Shown: positions 17,242 through 28,345, numbered from the stretch's first letter. The stretch is DNA of 64,000 nt from Pseudomonas paraglycinae (GCF_021601625.1 NZ_BQHR01000012.1:62001-126000); one strand, 5' to 3'. Notes: generated by a model from the sequence alone, not told the origin. Made by a program: numbers and translations.

Positions 17242-17910
17242 TCAGCCGCGTTCGGGCTGGAAGCGCACCACAAACCCCTTGAGGTTCTGCTGGCGGCTCA
17301 ACAGATCGCGCAGACGATCGGCTTCGGCACGCTCGATCAGCGGGCCGACGAACACCCGGTTCTTGCCATCGGCGGAACGGATGTAAGCGTTATAGCCCTG
17401 GCTGCGCAGGGTTTTCTGCAGGCTTTCGGCGCTGGCGCGGCTCGACAGACTGGCCAGTTGCACCGACCAGCTCACCGACAGGCCATTGGCATCGACGCGG
17501 CTTTGAGTGGTATCCGGTTTGGCAGACAGCGCAGCGATCGGCTGGGCCGGGGCTGTGGTTGGCTTGACCACAGGAGCGGGAGCGGGAGCCGGTGCAACCG
17601 GTTTGGCTACCGGCGCCGGAGCCGGAGCTGGCGCGGCGGAAGCAATCGGCGCCGCTGGCGCCGCTTGCTCGGCGACCTCGTCATCGCTCGGCACTGGCTC
17701 TTGCGGCAGAACCTGCGGCTCGGGCACGGCCACGGTTTCCATCTGGATCTGCGCCACGGCAGGCGCTTGCGGTGCGGCCGGCGCATCGACGGTCACCTGA
17801 CGCTGCTCATCCTGACGGGAAAACAGCATCGGCAGGAAAATCACCGCCAGCGCCACCAGCACCAAGGCACCGACCATGCGCTGTTTGTACGCTTTATCCA
17901 GCAAAGCCAT
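17242..17910 (-). CDS. SPOR-domain inner-membrane protein (DedD-like)
   Basis: A 222-residue bitopic protein: a short cytoplasmic N-terminus, one membrane helix (MVGALVLVALAVIFLPMLF), a long periplasmic linker very rich in Ala and Pro with repeated APAPAPV blocks, and a C-terminal SPOR domain (residues 145-222: WSVQLASLSSRASAESLQKTL, then RVFVGPLIERAEADRL). This matches DedD, a septal peptidoglycan-binding cell-division protein, and the folC-dedD-cvpA-purF order is the same as in E. coli. GGAGGAAG before the ATG at 17910 fixes the start, which overlaps the end of folC by 17 bases. Confidence 0.9.
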   Translation of the reverse strand: MALLDKAYKQRMVGALVLVALAVIFLPMLFSRQDEQRQVTVDAPAAPQAPAVAQIQMETVAVPEPQVLPQEPVPSDDEVAEQAAPAAPIASAAPAPAPAPVAKPVAPAPAPAPVVKPTTAPAQPIAALSAKPDTTQSRVDANGLSVSWSVQLASLSSRASAESLQKTLRSQGYNAYIRSADGKNRVFVGPLIERAEADRLRDLLSRQQNLKGFVVRFQPERG

Positions 17911-19197
17911 TTGCCGCTTCCTCCGTGGAGCGCCGAGACAGCCATTCGAGGGCCTCGGCGACACAATAAAATGATCCGAACAGCAAGATCTCGTCGTCGC
18001 TGGTGGCCACTGCACACTGCCCTTCCAGCGCAGCCGCCACACTGTCATAAGACGTGACCGATGCGCCAAGGTTCTGCAGTGCAACATTCAATTCAGCCAC
18101 CGGCCGCGCACGCGGCGAATCCAGCGGCGCCACCGCCCAATGCTGGACGCTGGCATTCAGTTCACCGATGACACCGTCCAGATCCTTGTCCGCCAACAAG
18201 CCGAACACCGCCAGACGCTTGCCGACCGGTGGACGAGCAGCCAGACGCCGCGCCAGGTACTCCGCCGCATGCGGGTTATGGCCAACGTCCAGCAGCAGGT
18301 TCAAGCGCTTGCCGTTCCATTCGAACGAACGACGATCCAGGCGACCGACCACGCGAGTCGCCTGCAACGCCGCAACAATCTGTTTGGCATCCCATGGCAA
18401 GCCGAGCAGCAGATAAGCCTGCAACGCCAGCGCGGCGTTCTCCATCGGCAGATCGAGCAGCGGTAAATCGCGCAGCTCGACGACCTGACCGTCAGCATCG
18501 GTACCGCGCCACTGCCAGAATTGATCCGTGATACCCAGATCGAAATCGCGCCCGCGCAGGAAGAACGGGCAAGCAAGCTCGCGCGCCTTGTCCAGCAGCG
18601 GTTGTGGAGGATTCAGATCGCCGCACAGCGCAGGTTTGCCCTGACGGAAAATCCCGGCCTTCTCGAAGGCCACGGATTCGCGACTGTTGCCCAGGTAGTC
18701 GGCGTGATCGACACCGATGCTGGTGACCAGCGCGATATCGGCATCGACCACGTTGACTGTATCCAGACGCCCGCCCAGCCCGACTTCCAGCACCACCGCA
18801 TCGAGCCCGGCCTGTTGAAACAGCCAGAACGCCGCCAGGGTGCCCATTTCGAAGTAAGTCAGGGAAGTGTCGCCGCGCCCCGCCTCGACCGCCGCGAAGG
18901 CTTCGCACAGCTGCGCGTCAGTGGCTTCGACGCCATTGAGCTGCACCCGCTCGTTGTAACGCAGCAGGTGCGGAGAATTGTAGACACCGACGTTCAGGCC
19001 CTGCGCCCGCAGCAATGAAGCCACGAAAGCGCAGGTCGAACCCTTGCCGTTGGTGCCGGTGACCGTAATCACCCGTGGCGCCGGCTGGCCCAGCCCCATG
19101 CGGGACGCTACCTGTTGCGAACGCTCCAGCCCCATGTCGATGGCCGATGGATGCAACTGCTCAAGGTAGGCGAGCCACTCGCCAAGGGTGCGCTCGG

Positions 19198-19201
<4 letters not shown>
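17894..19201 (-). CDS. folC: Bifunctional folylpolyglutamate/dihydrofolate synthase
   Basis: A 435-residue ATP-dependent ligase that adds glutamate to dihydropteroate and then to folates. The Mur-ligase P-loop is [14 protein letters not shown] (about residues 46-59), and the family signature continues with [17 protein letters not shown] and the [15 protein letters not shown] segment. The gene overlaps accD by 4 bases (ATGA) and the SPOR gene by 17 bases, showing a tightly coupled accD-folC-SPOR operon. Confidence 0.96.
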
Positions 19202-20118
<917 letters not shown>

Positions 20119-20310
20119 GCTTTCTTTCTCCAGTACCGGCGGCCCGAACGCTCTGGTTCGCGGCCCCGCGTATGCCCTTCAGCTAAATTCATGTGTGGCG
20201 ATGATCGTCCGGACTGCCGGGTCAGCGGAACTGACCTGCGTACACCCCGAAAAGACCCTCAGCCTCTTTTCTACAGAGCTGTGGACGGCGGCAGTCTGCC
20301 AGCCGTCACA

Positions 20311-20925
20311 TCAGCGTACGGCGTTGATGAATGCACGAATCTTTGCGTGATCCTTGATGCCCTTGCTCGCCTCTACCCCGCCGCTGACATCCACGGCATA
20401 CGGCCGCACCCGGGCAATCGCATCGGCGACGTTCTCCGGCGTCAGGCCGCCGGCCAGAATCAACGGCTTGCTCAAGCCTTGCGGAATCAATGACCAGTCG
20501 AACGCCTCGCCGGTTCCGCCGGGCACGCCTTCGACATAAGTGTCGAGCAGCACGCCGCTGGCGCTTGGGTAGGCATCGCAGGCTGCGGCAATGTCATCGC
20601 CTGCCTTGACCCGCAAGGCCTTGATGTACGGCCGGTGCCAGCCTTCACACTCGGCGGCGGTTTCATCGCCGTGGAACTGCAACAGATCCAGCGGCACGGC
20701 ATCGAGGATTTCCCCGAGCTCGCAGCGGCTGGCATTGACGAACAATCCGACCGTGGTCACGAACGGCGGCAATGCGGCGATGATCGCCCGCGCCTGCTGC
20801 ACGGTCACGGCCCGGGGACTTTTAGCGTAGAACACAAAACCGATGGCATCGGCCCCGGCCTCGACGGCTGCCAACGCATCTTCCATGCGGGTAATCCCGC
20901 AAATCTTGCTGCGAACGGCTGACAT
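20311..20925 (-). CDS. trpF: Phosphoribosylanthranilate isomerase
   Basis: A 204-residue TIM-barrel enzyme of tryptophan synthesis, a separate gene rather than fused to trpC as in E. coli. The signature [24 protein letters not shown] holds the catalytic Cys; the catalytic Asp is in [20 protein letters not shown] and [15 protein letters not shown] form the phosphate site. I chose the ATG at 20925, giving [10 protein letters not shown]; the longer open frame has no better start. It lies between truA and accD on one strand. Confidence 0.96.
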   Translation of the reverse strand: MSAVRSKICGITRMEDALAAVEAGADAIGFVFYAKSPRAVTVQQARAIIAALPPFVTTVGLFVNASRCELGEILDAVPLDLLQFHGDETAAECEGWHRPYIKALRVKAGDDIAAACDAYPSASGVLLDTYVEGVPGGTGEAFDWSLIPQGLSKPLILAGGLTPENVADAIARVRPYAVDVSGGVEASKGIKDHAKIRAFINAVR

Positions 20926-20989
20926 GTCGATAAAAACCCCAAGGCAAATCCGAGAAAGTCCCGGATGGTAACAAATGCGTTCGAGGGCG

Positions 20990-21814
20990 TCAGCCGTCAA
21001 GTTCCGAGAAACCCGTAAGGAAATGTGGCCCGATGAAACGCTCGGGCAACGGGAACTCGTCGTGGTACTCGACCTGCACCAGATACAGGCCGAACGGATG
21101 CGCCGTGACCCCGCCGGAACGCCGCTCGCGGCTCTCCAGCACTTCTTTCATCCACTCCACGGGCCGCTCGCCGGCGCCAATAGTCATCAGCACCCCGGCA
21201 ATGTTGCGCACCATGTGGTGCAGGAACGCATTGGCGCGGATGTCCAGAACGATCATTTTGCCGTGACGGGTCACGCGCAGGTGATGCATCTTCTTGATCG
21301 GCGACTTGGCCTGGCACTGGCCGGCACGGAACGCGCTGAAATCATGGGTACCGATCAGATACTGCGCGGCTTCGGCCATGCGCTCGACGTCCAGCGGACG
21401 GTGATTCCAGGTGATTTCTTCGTTGAGATGCGCCGGGCGGATCTGATCGTTGTAGATCACGTAGCGATAGCGCCGGGCAATCGCCTTGAATCGCGCATGG
21501 AAATGCGCCGGCATGACCTTCGCCCAACTGACGCTGATGTCGTGGGGCAGATTGATGTTGGCGCCCATGACCCAGGCTTTCAGCGAACGGTCGACCTGGG
21601 TATCGAAATGCACCACTTGCCCGCAGGCATGCACACCGGCGTCGGTGCGCCCGGCACATTGCAGCGAGATCGGCGAGTCGGCGACCTTCGACAGGGCTTT
21701 TTCCAGGGTTTCCTGCACGGTGAGCACACCGGTGGACTGGCGCTGCCAGCCGCTGTAGCGCGAGCCCTTGTATTCAACGCCCAGCGCGACGCGGAAAAAG
21801 CCTTCGGGTGCCAT
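20990..21814 (-). CDS. truA: tRNA pseudouridine(38-40) synthase
   Basis: A 274-residue enzyme that makes pseudouridine at positions 38-40 of tRNA anticodon stems. The catalytic Asp is in [32 protein letters not shown] near the N-terminus and [14 protein letters not shown] in the C-terminal half are family signatures. The start is uncertain: the ATG at 21814 gives a protein of normal length (E. coli 270), but it lacks a good ribosome site, and an in-frame TTG near 21841 could add about ten residues. Confidence 0.94.
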   Translation of the reverse strand: MAPEGFFRVALGVEYKGSRYSGWQRQSTGVLTVQETLEKALSKVADSPISLQCAGRTDAGVHACGQVVHFDTQVDRSLKAWVMGANINLPHDISVSWAKVMPAHFHARFKAIARRYRYVIYNDQIRPAHLNEEITWNHRPLDVERMAEAAQYLIGTHDFSAFRAGQCQAKSPIKKMHHLRVTRHGKMIVLDIRANAFLHHMVRNIAGVLMTIGAGERPVEWMKEVLESRERRSGGVTAHPFGLYLVQVEYHDEFPLPERFIGPHFLTGFSELDG

Positions 21815-21910
21815 TTCGGCGGCCGGGTTATCTATGTTTGCCAAGTCGGGACAGCCTGCTGATCTACAAAGGCGGGCATTATAAGGCGGCGGGACGGGGA
21901 AACCAGACCC

Positions 21911-21947
21911 AAACAAAAACGGCAGCCTCATGGGCTGCCGTTTTGTT
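21911..21947. terminator. Terminator downstream of fimV
   Basis: A near-perfect stem of about 16 bases (21911-21927 with 21932-21947), GC-rich at the top and with A and T runs at the base. It can stop transcription from either side and separates fimV from truA. Confidence 0.9.
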
Positions 21948-21964
21948 TACCGCTCAATGCCGAC

Positions 21965-24601
21965 TCAGGCCAGATGCGAAAGCATTTCGCTCGCTTCGCT
22001 CTTCTGCTTGTCGTTGCCCTCGCTGATGACCTCATTGAGGATGTCGCGCGCGCCGTCATTGTCACCCATGTCGATGTAGGCCTGAGCCAGATCGAGCTTG
22101 GTCGCGGCTTCGTCGGTGCCGGACAGGAAGTCGAAGTCATCCTCGCCCAGATCATCACCCAGCGCGGCATCGGCCTCGGTGAAGCTTGGCTCGTTGATGC
22201 TGCTCGACAGACGATCCAGCTCGGCGTTGACGTCGTCCAGTTCGGCGGCGAACGCATCCGGCTCGGCAGGCGCCGCGTCCATTTCGTCGGCCAGTGACAG
22301 GTCGAAATCGGCTGGCAGCTCCAGATCGTCCTGCGGCACGTCGGCGACAGTTGGGGTTTCGACCAGCGGCAGATCCTTTACGCCCTCGTCCAGATCCAGC
22401 AGGAAATCATCGTCTGCCAGCTCGACCGGCGCAGGCGCAGGATCGGCACCGAGATCCAGATCCAGGTCGAAGTCCGACAGGTCGTCGAGGTTTTCCTTGA
22501 TATCGGTCTGCTGCTGCAGCACCGATTCGAAGCTCAGGTCGTCGTCAGTCGGGAACGCGTCGAGTTCGACCGGCGCTTCCGGCTCGACAGCCGCCACAGG
22601 CTCAACCGGCGTGATGTTGTCGAGATCGTCGAGGCTCAGATCGAAAGCGCTGTCCAGTTCGGCATCTGCCGCAGCAGGCGCTTCAGGCTCGTCGAGCAAC
22701 AGCTCCTTGACGTAATCCTCGTCAAGCTCGGCGGCAATGGCCGCTGCCGCCAGACCGCTGGCCGCGACGACCGCCATGGCCGGGAAGCGGCTTTTCAGCT
22801 CTTCGACCTTGGCGAAGTTGTCGCCATTGGCAACCAGTTGGCGCTCCTGACCGACGAAGGCATCGCGATCACCTTGGCGACCGTAGACTTCCATCAATTT
22901 CAGACGCAGATCGCTGCGCTGCGGCTCCAGACTCACGCCCTCCTCCAGCAGCGCGGCCGCTTGATTCAGGCGACCGCCGTCGATGTGCGACTGCGCCTTG
23001 TCCAGCACGTCGTCGGAACGCTCGGCGGCAGGTGCCACCAACGGCGCGGCGATCGGCTCGGCCATCACGACTGGAGCAACTACAGCAGCAGCGGCTGGGG
23101 CTGGGGCTGGGGCTGGGTTCAGCTTGACGCTGGCGGCTGGCACTTCCAGACCTTCGAAGCTGCTTTCCGGCAGATCGAGGTCCTGGGAAAACGATTGCTC
23201 CTCCAGCGCACGGGCCATGCGCAGGTGTTTTTCGGCTTCCTGCTGCGCCTTGCGGCGGCGGGCCAGCAGCAACAGCAGGAGCAGCAGAACCACCGCACCG
23301 CCACCGACCAGACCCAGCAGGATCGGATTGGTCAGCAGTTCGTTGAAGGTTTTCTCGTCATTGGCGGCGGGCGTGGTTTCAACCACAGGCTCGACAACCG
23401 GCTCGACCGGTGCCGGAGCAGCAGCCTCAGGCGCAGGTGCGGCCGGAGCAGCCTCTGCCGGAGTAGCCGGCGGCGTGGCCGCCAGCTCCGCGGTGATCGC
23501 CGGCACCACTGGCGCAGTGGCGGCGGTCTCGGGAGCAGCGCCCGAGCCTTCGGCCTGCATTTTCGCCAGTTGATTGTTCTTCAGCTCGATCAGGCGTTGC
23601 AGCTTGTCCAGCTGGCTTTGCAGATCGGCCATGCGGCTTTTCAGTTCTTCGTTGTCACGACGGGTGGTGTCGAGACTTTCCTGGGTCACCGCCAGTTTGT
23701 TGCTCAGGGCCTTGGCGTCGCCGGCCGGACCCTTGCCACGCACCTTGGCGCTTTCGGCGGACACCAGGCTCAGGTTGTCCTTGGCGTTTTGCGCAGCACC
23801 GGTATTGGCGCGACCACGATTGGTCGCATCGAGCTGCTGCTGACCGGTGCCCGGTTTGGCCACATAACGACGGCCCTGACGCCAGGCTTCGTTCTGCGCA
23901 GCCACTTCAGCAATCGCTTTGGACTGAGGCAGCGCGGTGCTTTGCACCTGATCCGGCAGACGCAGCACCTGTCCGGTTTTCAGGCGGTTGATGTTGCCGC
24001 CGATGAACGCGTCCGGGTTCAAGGCCTGGATCGCCAGCATGGTCTGCTGCACCGAACCACCGGTGCGCGCCTTGGCGGCGATTTCCCACAGGGTGTCGCG
24101 TGGCGTGGTGGTGTGGGTCGAATGCGTGGCGCCGGTGGTCGGTGCGGTGATGGTTTGTGCCGGCGCTGGTTGAGCGGCGGCATCAGCGGTCTGCGGCGAG
24201 AACTTCGACGGATCCAGCAGCACGCTGTAATCACGTAGCAGACGGCCGTTCGGCCACATCACCTGCACGAGGAATTTCACCATCGGTTCCGACAGCGGCT
24301 TGCTCGACGTTACGCGCAGCACGCTTTTGCCGCTGGCGTTGAGCACCGGGGTGAAGGTCAGATCATTGAGGAAGGCCTGGCGATCGACGCCGGCCTTGGC
24401 GAAATCTTCCGGCGAGGCCAGGCTCGGCACCACTTCGGCAGCGGTCAGATCCTTGACATCGAGCAGCTCGATTTCCGCCACCAGCGGCTGGTTCAGGGTC
24501 GACTTCAGGGTCAGCTCCCCGAGCCCGAGGGCATGCGCCATACCGGAGGACAGCGCCGAGGCGGCCGCTATTGCTAACACCAGTTTGCGAACTTGAACCA
24601 T
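21965..24601 (-). CDS. fimV: FimV, peptidoglycan-binding polar hub protein
   Basis: An 878-residue envelope protein. In order: a signal peptide (residues 1-24, ending GMAHA), a FimV N-terminal domain, a LysM peptidoglycan-binding domain (about 163-217), a coiled-coil stretch (about 300-345, ELKSRMADLQSQLDKLQRL), a Pro/Ala-rich linker, one membrane helix (about 427-449) and a long acidic cytoplasmic region. It ends in the conserved TPR-like FimV C-terminal domain (LDLAQAYIDMGDNDGARDILNEV). In P. aeruginosa FimV is needed for type IV pilus assembly and polar localisation, and it activates cyclic AMP synthesis. GAGG precedes the ATG. It sits inside a block of biosynthetic genes. Confidence 0.95.
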   Translation of the reverse strand: MVQVRKLVLAIAAASALSSGMAHALGLGELTLKSTLNQPLVAEIELLDVKDLTAAEVVPSLASPEDFAKAGVDRQAFLNDLTFTPVLNASGKSVLRVTSSKPLSEPMVKFLVQVMWPNGRLLRDYSVLLDPSKFSPQTADAAAQPAPAQTITAPTTGATHSTHTTTPRDTLWEIAAKARTGGSVQQTMLAIQALNPDAFIGGNINRLKTGQVLRLPDQVQSTALPQSKAIAEVAAQNEAWRQGRRYVAKPGTGQQQLDATNRGRANTGAAQNAKDNLSLVSAESAKVRGKGPAGDAKALSNKLAVTQESLDTTRRDNEELKSRMADLQSQLDKLQRLIELKNNQLAKMQAEGSGAAPETAATAPVVPAITAELAATPPATPAEAAPAAPAPEAAAPAPVEPVVEPVVETTPAANDEKTFNELLTNPILLGLVGGGAVVLLLLLLLLARRRKAQQEAEKHLRMARALEEQSFSQDLDLPESSFEGLEVPAASVKLNPAPAPAPAAAAVVAPVVMAEPIAAPLVAPAAERSDDVLDKAQSHIDGGRLNQAAALLEEGVSLEPQRSDLRLKLMEVYGRQGDRDAFVGQERQLVANGDNFAKVEELKSRFPAMAVVAASGLAAAAIAAELDEDYVKELLLDEPEAPAAADAELDSAFDLSLDDLDNITPVEPVAAVEPEAPVELDAFPTDDDLSFESVLQQQTDIKENLDDLSDFDLDLDLGADPAPAPVELADDDFLLDLDEGVKDLPLVETPTVADVPQDDLELPADFDLSLADEMDAAPAEPDAFAAELDDVNAELDRLSSSINEPSFTEADAALGDDLGEDDFDFLSGTDEAATKLDLAQAYIDMGDNDGARDILNEVISEGNDKQKSEASEMLSHLA

Positions 24602-24810
24602 AGCCTCTTCCTTTGTTTGAACGTTCCTCGGCCAGCGAGAAGATGTTGATTGTCGCTGCCGTAAGGCATTGCGCGCGACGACGACAGCATGCCGCGCGCG
24701 ATCATTTCTTTGATGCCCCGGAAAGTCCCGGAGGGTGACACGTCATCGAGTGCTCCGGCCAAGCATAGCGCTCGCCTAGAATCAGTCGACAAATTGTTGC
24801 CAAGTATCTT

Positions 24811-25821
24811 TTACAGCAGGTCTTTTATCAACAACTCGGCGACCTGCACGGCGTTGAGGGCCGCACCTTTGCGTACGTTATCTGACGTCAACCACAGATT
24901 AAGTTCCGACGGTTCGTCGACACCGGCACGCACCCGCCCGACGTAGACCACGTCCTGCCCCACCGCGTCACCGACGGCGGTCGGATAATCGCCGGCCTCG
25001 ACCAGCTCGATGCCCTCGGCCTCTTCAAGCGCGGCGTTGACCTTTTCCAGGTCGACCGCGCTCGCTGACTGCAAGGTCACGCTAAAGCTATCGCCAAAAA
25101 ACACCGGGGCTTGAACGCAAGTTGCGGAAATCTTTAATAAAGGCTTGGCCAGCACCTGACGCAGCTCGCGCACCAGACGTTTTTCCAGCAGCGTATGGCC
25201 TTGCGCGTCGGGCGTGCCGACCTGAGCCAGCAGGTTGAAAGCCATCTGCCGGTCGAAGAATGTCGGCTCCAGCGGACGCATGTTCAACAACTCGGCGGTC
25301 TGGCGCGCCAGCTCGGTCACGGCTTCGCGGCCCTGGGCGGAAACCGCCAGATTGGCGGTGACATGCACGTATTGCAGCTCGATCAGATCGAGCAGCGGCG
25401 CCAGCACCACGGCCAATGTGGTGGCCGACGGGCTCGGACTGCTGACCTGGAACGGTACTTTCAAACCGGCCAGCACAGCGGCATTGGCTTCCGGCACCAC
25501 TTGCGGCGCCTGATCCGCCGGCAAGGCGCCGGACAAGTCGACCAGCGAGCAACCTGCCGCGTGAGCGCGGGCGGCGTAACTCAGAGTAATGGCCGGGCCG
25601 GCGGCGAAGAACGCCAGCTTGACCTTGCTGAAATCGAACTCGTCGACTTCACGCACGCGCACGTTCTTGTTGCGAAACAGCACCGAGCTGCCGGCGGATT
25701 CGCTGCTGGCCAGCAGGTGCAACGTGCCCACCGGGAAGTCGCGCTCTTCGAGAATCTGCACGAGGGTTTCGCCGACAGTACCGGTGGCGCCGATCACGGC
25801 AATATCAAGGGTCTGGGTCAT
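24811..25821 (-). CDS. Aspartate-semialdehyde dehydrogenase paralogue (Usg-like), catalytic Cys absent
   Basis: A 336-residue member of the Asd fold. The N-terminal dinucleotide motif IAVIGATGTVGETLVQIL is intact, but the segment that aligns with the active-site NPNC-S/T of true enzymes reads SSPSPSATTLAV, with Pro about residue 131 where the nucleophilic Cys should be. The oxidation/phosphorylation chemistry is therefore not expected. It resembles E. coli Usg, a protein of unknown function also found near truA. A true asd lies directly upstream (26015-27127), so this is a second, non-catalytic copy. GAGG precedes the ATG at 25821. Confidence 0.88.
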   Translation of the reverse strand: MTQTLDIAVIGATGTVGETLVQILEERDFPVGTLHLLASSESAGSSVLFRNKNVRVREVDEFDFSKVKLAFFAAGPAITLSYAARAHAAGCSLVDLSGALPADQAPQVVPEANAAVLAGLKVPFQVSSPSPSATTLAVVLAPLLDLIELQYVHVTANLAVSAQGREAVTELARQTAELLNMRPLEPTFFDRQMAFNLLAQVGTPDAQGHTLLEKRLVRELRQVLAKPLLKISATCVQAPVFFGDSFSVTLQSASAVDLEKVNAALEEAEGIELVEAGDYPTAVGDAVGQDVVYVGRVRAGVDEPSELNLWLTSDNVRKGAALNAVQVAELLIKDLL

Positions 25822-25900
25822 GTTGCTACCTCTGGCGAAACGGGGGGAGCGGCACTTTACCGGGTGAGTCGCACGCAGGCAATTCGCGCCCGCCGCGAAG

Positions 25901-25954
25901 AGCGGACGCGGAGCGTCCATGGCTGCATTCCCACGCAGAGCATGGGAACGATCA
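25901..25954. repeat. 54-bp dispersed repeat, copy 1
   Basis: This stretch matches 49630-49683 at 51 of 54 positions. It contains two small inverted repeats, GGACGC/GCGTCC and TTCCCACGC/GCATGGGAA. It is intergenic, between asd and its paralogue. The look is that of REP-like elements scattered through Pseudomonas fluorescens genomes. Confidence 0.8.
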
Positions 25955-25962
25955 ACAGGTAC

Positions 25963-25995
25963 AAAAAAACCCGCGCCTCTTGCGAGGCGCGGGTT
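25963..25995 (-). terminator. Terminator downstream of asd
   Basis: A perfect 12-base GC-rich stem (25968-25979 with 25984-25995), with a run of T residues following on the minus strand (complement of 25963-25969). Confidence 0.93.
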
Positions 25996-26014
25996 CTCTC
26001 ATTGCATCAAGCGA

Positions 26015-27127
26015 TCAACGCTCAAGCAGGATCCGCAGCATGCGACGCAGCGGTTCGGCCGCGCCCCACAGCAGTTGGTCGCCGACGGTGAAAGCACCGA
26101 CGAACTGCGAACCCATGTTCAGCTTGCGCAGACGACCAACCGGTACGTTCAGGGTGCCGGTGACTTTCGTCGGGCTCAGCTCCTGCATGCTGATATCGCG
26201 GTTGTTCGGCACCAGCTTGACCCAAGGGTTGTGCTGGCTGATCAGCCCTTCGATGTCGGCGATCGGCACGTCTTTGTTCAGCTTGATGGTCAGCGCCTGG
26301 CTGTGGCAACGCATGGCGCCGATGCGCACGCAGATGCCGTCGACCGGGATCGGGCTCTTGAAGCGACCGAGGATCTTGTTGGTCTCGGCCTGGGCCTTCC
26401 ACTCTTCGCGGCTCTGGCCGTTCGGCAGTTCCTTGTCGATCCACGGGATCAGGCTGCCGGCCAGCGGTACGCCGAAGTTTTCGGTCGGGTACGCGTCGCT
26501 GCGCATGGCTTCGGCCACACGACGGTCAATGTCGAGGATCGCGCTGGCAGGATCGGCCAATTGATCGGCGACAGCGGCGTGGGTCGCGCCCATCTGCTTG
26601 ATCAGTTCACGCATGTTCTGCGCGCCGGCACCAGAGGCCGCCTGATAGGTCATGGCGCTCATCCACTCGACCAGACCGGCCTCGAACAGACCGCCCAGGC
26701 CCATCAGCATCAGGCTGACGGTGCAGTTGCCGCCGATGTAGTTCTTGGTGCCCGCGTCGAGCTGCTGATCGATGACCTTGCGGTTGACCGGATCGAGGAT
26801 GATCACGGCGTCGTCGTTCATCCGCAGGCTCGAGGCCGCGTCGATCCAGTAACCCTGCCAGCCGGCTTCGCGCAGCTTCGGGAATACTTCGCTGGTGTAG
26901 TCGCCGCCCTGGCAGGTCAGGATCACGTCGAGGGTCTTCAGCTCTTCAATGCTGTAAGCGTCCTTGAGCGGAGCAATGTCCTTGCCCACGGACGGGCCTT
27001 GGCCACCGACATTGGAAGTGGTGAAAAACACCGGCTCGATAAGATCGAAATCCTGCTCTTCCAGCATCCGCTGCATGAGCACGGAACCGACCATGCCGCG
27101 CCAACCGATCAGACCTACACGTTTCAT
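26015..27127 (-). CDS. asd: Aspartate-semialdehyde dehydrogenase
   Basis: A 370-residue enzyme that reduces aspartyl phosphate to aspartate semialdehyde, feeding lysine, diaminopimelate, methionine and threonine synthesis. The cofactor motif is [14 protein letters not shown], and the nucleophile is Cys135 in [10 protein letters not shown], the same position as in the E. coli enzyme. [12 protein letters not shown] and [12 protein letters not shown] are further signatures of the gram-negative class. It is followed by a strong terminator, which separates it from its inactive paralogue. Confidence 0.97.
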   Translation of the reverse strand: MKRVGLIGWRGMVGSVLMQRMLEEQDFDLIEPVFFTTSNVGGQGPSVGKDIAPLKDAYSIEELKTLDVILTCQGGDYTSEVFPKLREAGWQGYWIDAASSLRMNDDAVIILDPVNRKVIDQQLDAGTKNYIGGNCTVSLMLMGLGGLFEAGLVEWMSAMTYQAASGAGAQNMRELIKQMGATHAAVADQLADPASAILDIDRRVAEAMRSDAYPTENFGVPLAGSLIPWIDKELPNGQSREEWKAQAETNKILGRFKSPIPVDGICVRIGAMRCHSQALTIKLNKDVPIADIEGLISQHNPWVKLVPNNRDISMQELSPTKVTGTLNVPVGRLRKLNMGSQFVGAFTVGDQLLWGAAEPLRRMLRILLER

Positions 27128-27151
27128 CGCAACTACACCTTCTTGAAAAGT

Positions 27152-27187
27152 GGGCCGCTGCTTTGTATTGAATTTCGCAGCGGGCCC
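27152..27187. terminator. Hairpin between leuB and asd
   Basis: GGGCCGCTGC (27152-27161) pairs with GCAGCGGGCCC (27177-27187) with one bulged base. There is no good T run on the minus strand, so it may be an attenuating or RNA-stabilising hairpin rather than a full terminator. Confidence 0.4.
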
Positions 27188-27193
27188 GAGAGA

Positions 27194-28276
27194 TTACAGA
27201 TTCCGCAGCGCGGCGACTACTGCGTCACCCATTTCCTGCGTACCGACTTTAGTGCAACCGGTCGAAAAGATGTCGCCGGTGCGCAGACCCTGATCCAGCA
27301 CCACGCTGACCGCTTTCTCGATGGCATCCGCCGCTTCGTGCAGATTGAAGCTGTAACGCAGCATCATCGATACCGACAGAATGGTCGCCAGCGGGTTGGC
27401 GATGCCTTTGCCCGCGATGTCCGGCGCCGAACCGTGGCAAGGCTCGTACATGCCCTTGTTGTTGGCATCCAGCGAGGCCGACGGCAGCATGCCGATGGAG
27501 CCGGTGAGCATCGACGCTTCGTCGGACAGGATGTCGCCGAACATGTTGTCGGTGACGATCACGTCGAACTGCTTCGGTGCACGCACCAGTTGCATCGCGG
27601 CGTTGTCGACATACATGTGGCTCAGCTCAACGTCCGGGTAATCCTTGGCGACCTGCTCGACCACTTCACGCCACAGTTGGCTGGACGCCAGTACGTTGGC
27701 CTTGTCCACCGAGCACAGTTTCTTGCCACGCACGCGGGCCATGTCGAAACCGACACGGGCGATACGGCGGATTTCGCTTTCGCTGTACGGCAGCGTGTCG
27801 TAAGACTGGCGCTCGCCGTTTTCCAGAGTACGGGTACCGCGCGGCGCGCCGAAGTAGATGCCGCCGGTCAGCTCACGGACGATCAGGATGTCCAGGCCGG
27901 CAACGATTTCCGGCTTCAGGCTCGAAGCGTCGGCCAGTTGCGGGTACAGGATCGCCGGACGCAGGTTGCCGAACAGGCCCAGTTGCGCGCGGATTTTCAG
28001 CAGGCCGCGTTCAGGGCGGATGTCACGTTCGATGGTGTCCCATTTCGGGCCACCCACGGCGCCCAGCAAAACGGCATCGGCAGCGCGAGCGCGGTCGAGG
28101 GTTTCGTCGGCCAGCGGCACGCCGTGCTTGTCGATGGCGGCACCACCGATCACGTCATGGCTCAGCTCGAAGCCCAGGCTGTACTTGTCGTTGGCCAGCT
28201 CCAGCACCTTGACCGCTTCGGCCATGATTTCCGGACCAATACCGTCGCCTGGGAGAATCAGAATCTGCTTGCTCAT
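27194..28276 (-). CDS. leuB: 3-isopropylmalate dehydrogenase
   Basis: A 360-residue NAD-dependent oxidative decarboxylase of leucine synthesis. The signatures are [19 protein letters not shown] at the N-terminus, [14 protein letters not shown] in the middle, and the metal/cofactor region [25 protein letters not shown] followed by [26 protein letters not shown] precedes the ATG. It is the last leu gene of the leuC-leuD-methyltransferase-leuB series. Confidence 0.97.
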   Translation of the reverse strand: MSKQILILPGDGIGPEIMAEAVKVLELANDKYSLGFELSHDVIGGAAIDKHGVPLADETLDRARAADAVLLGAVGGPKWDTIERDIRPERGLLKIRAQLGLFGNLRPAILYPQLADASSLKPEIVAGLDILIVRELTGGIYFGAPRGTRTLENGERQSYDTLPYSESEIRRIARVGFDMARVRGKKLCSVDKANVLASSQLWREVVEQVAKDYPDVELSHMYVDNAAMQLVRAPKQFDVIVTDNMFGDILSDEASMLTGSIGMLPSASLDANNKGMYEPCHGSAPDIAGKGIANPLATILSVSMMLRYSFNLHEAADAIEKAVSVVLDQGLRTGDIFSTGCTKVGTQEMGDAVVAALRNL

Positions 28277-28345
28277 GCTTTCCTCGTGTCTTCAGTCGGT
28301 GCGCCATCGACGGGCGCGCCCGGAAAAATACTTATCGTTTCAGGA

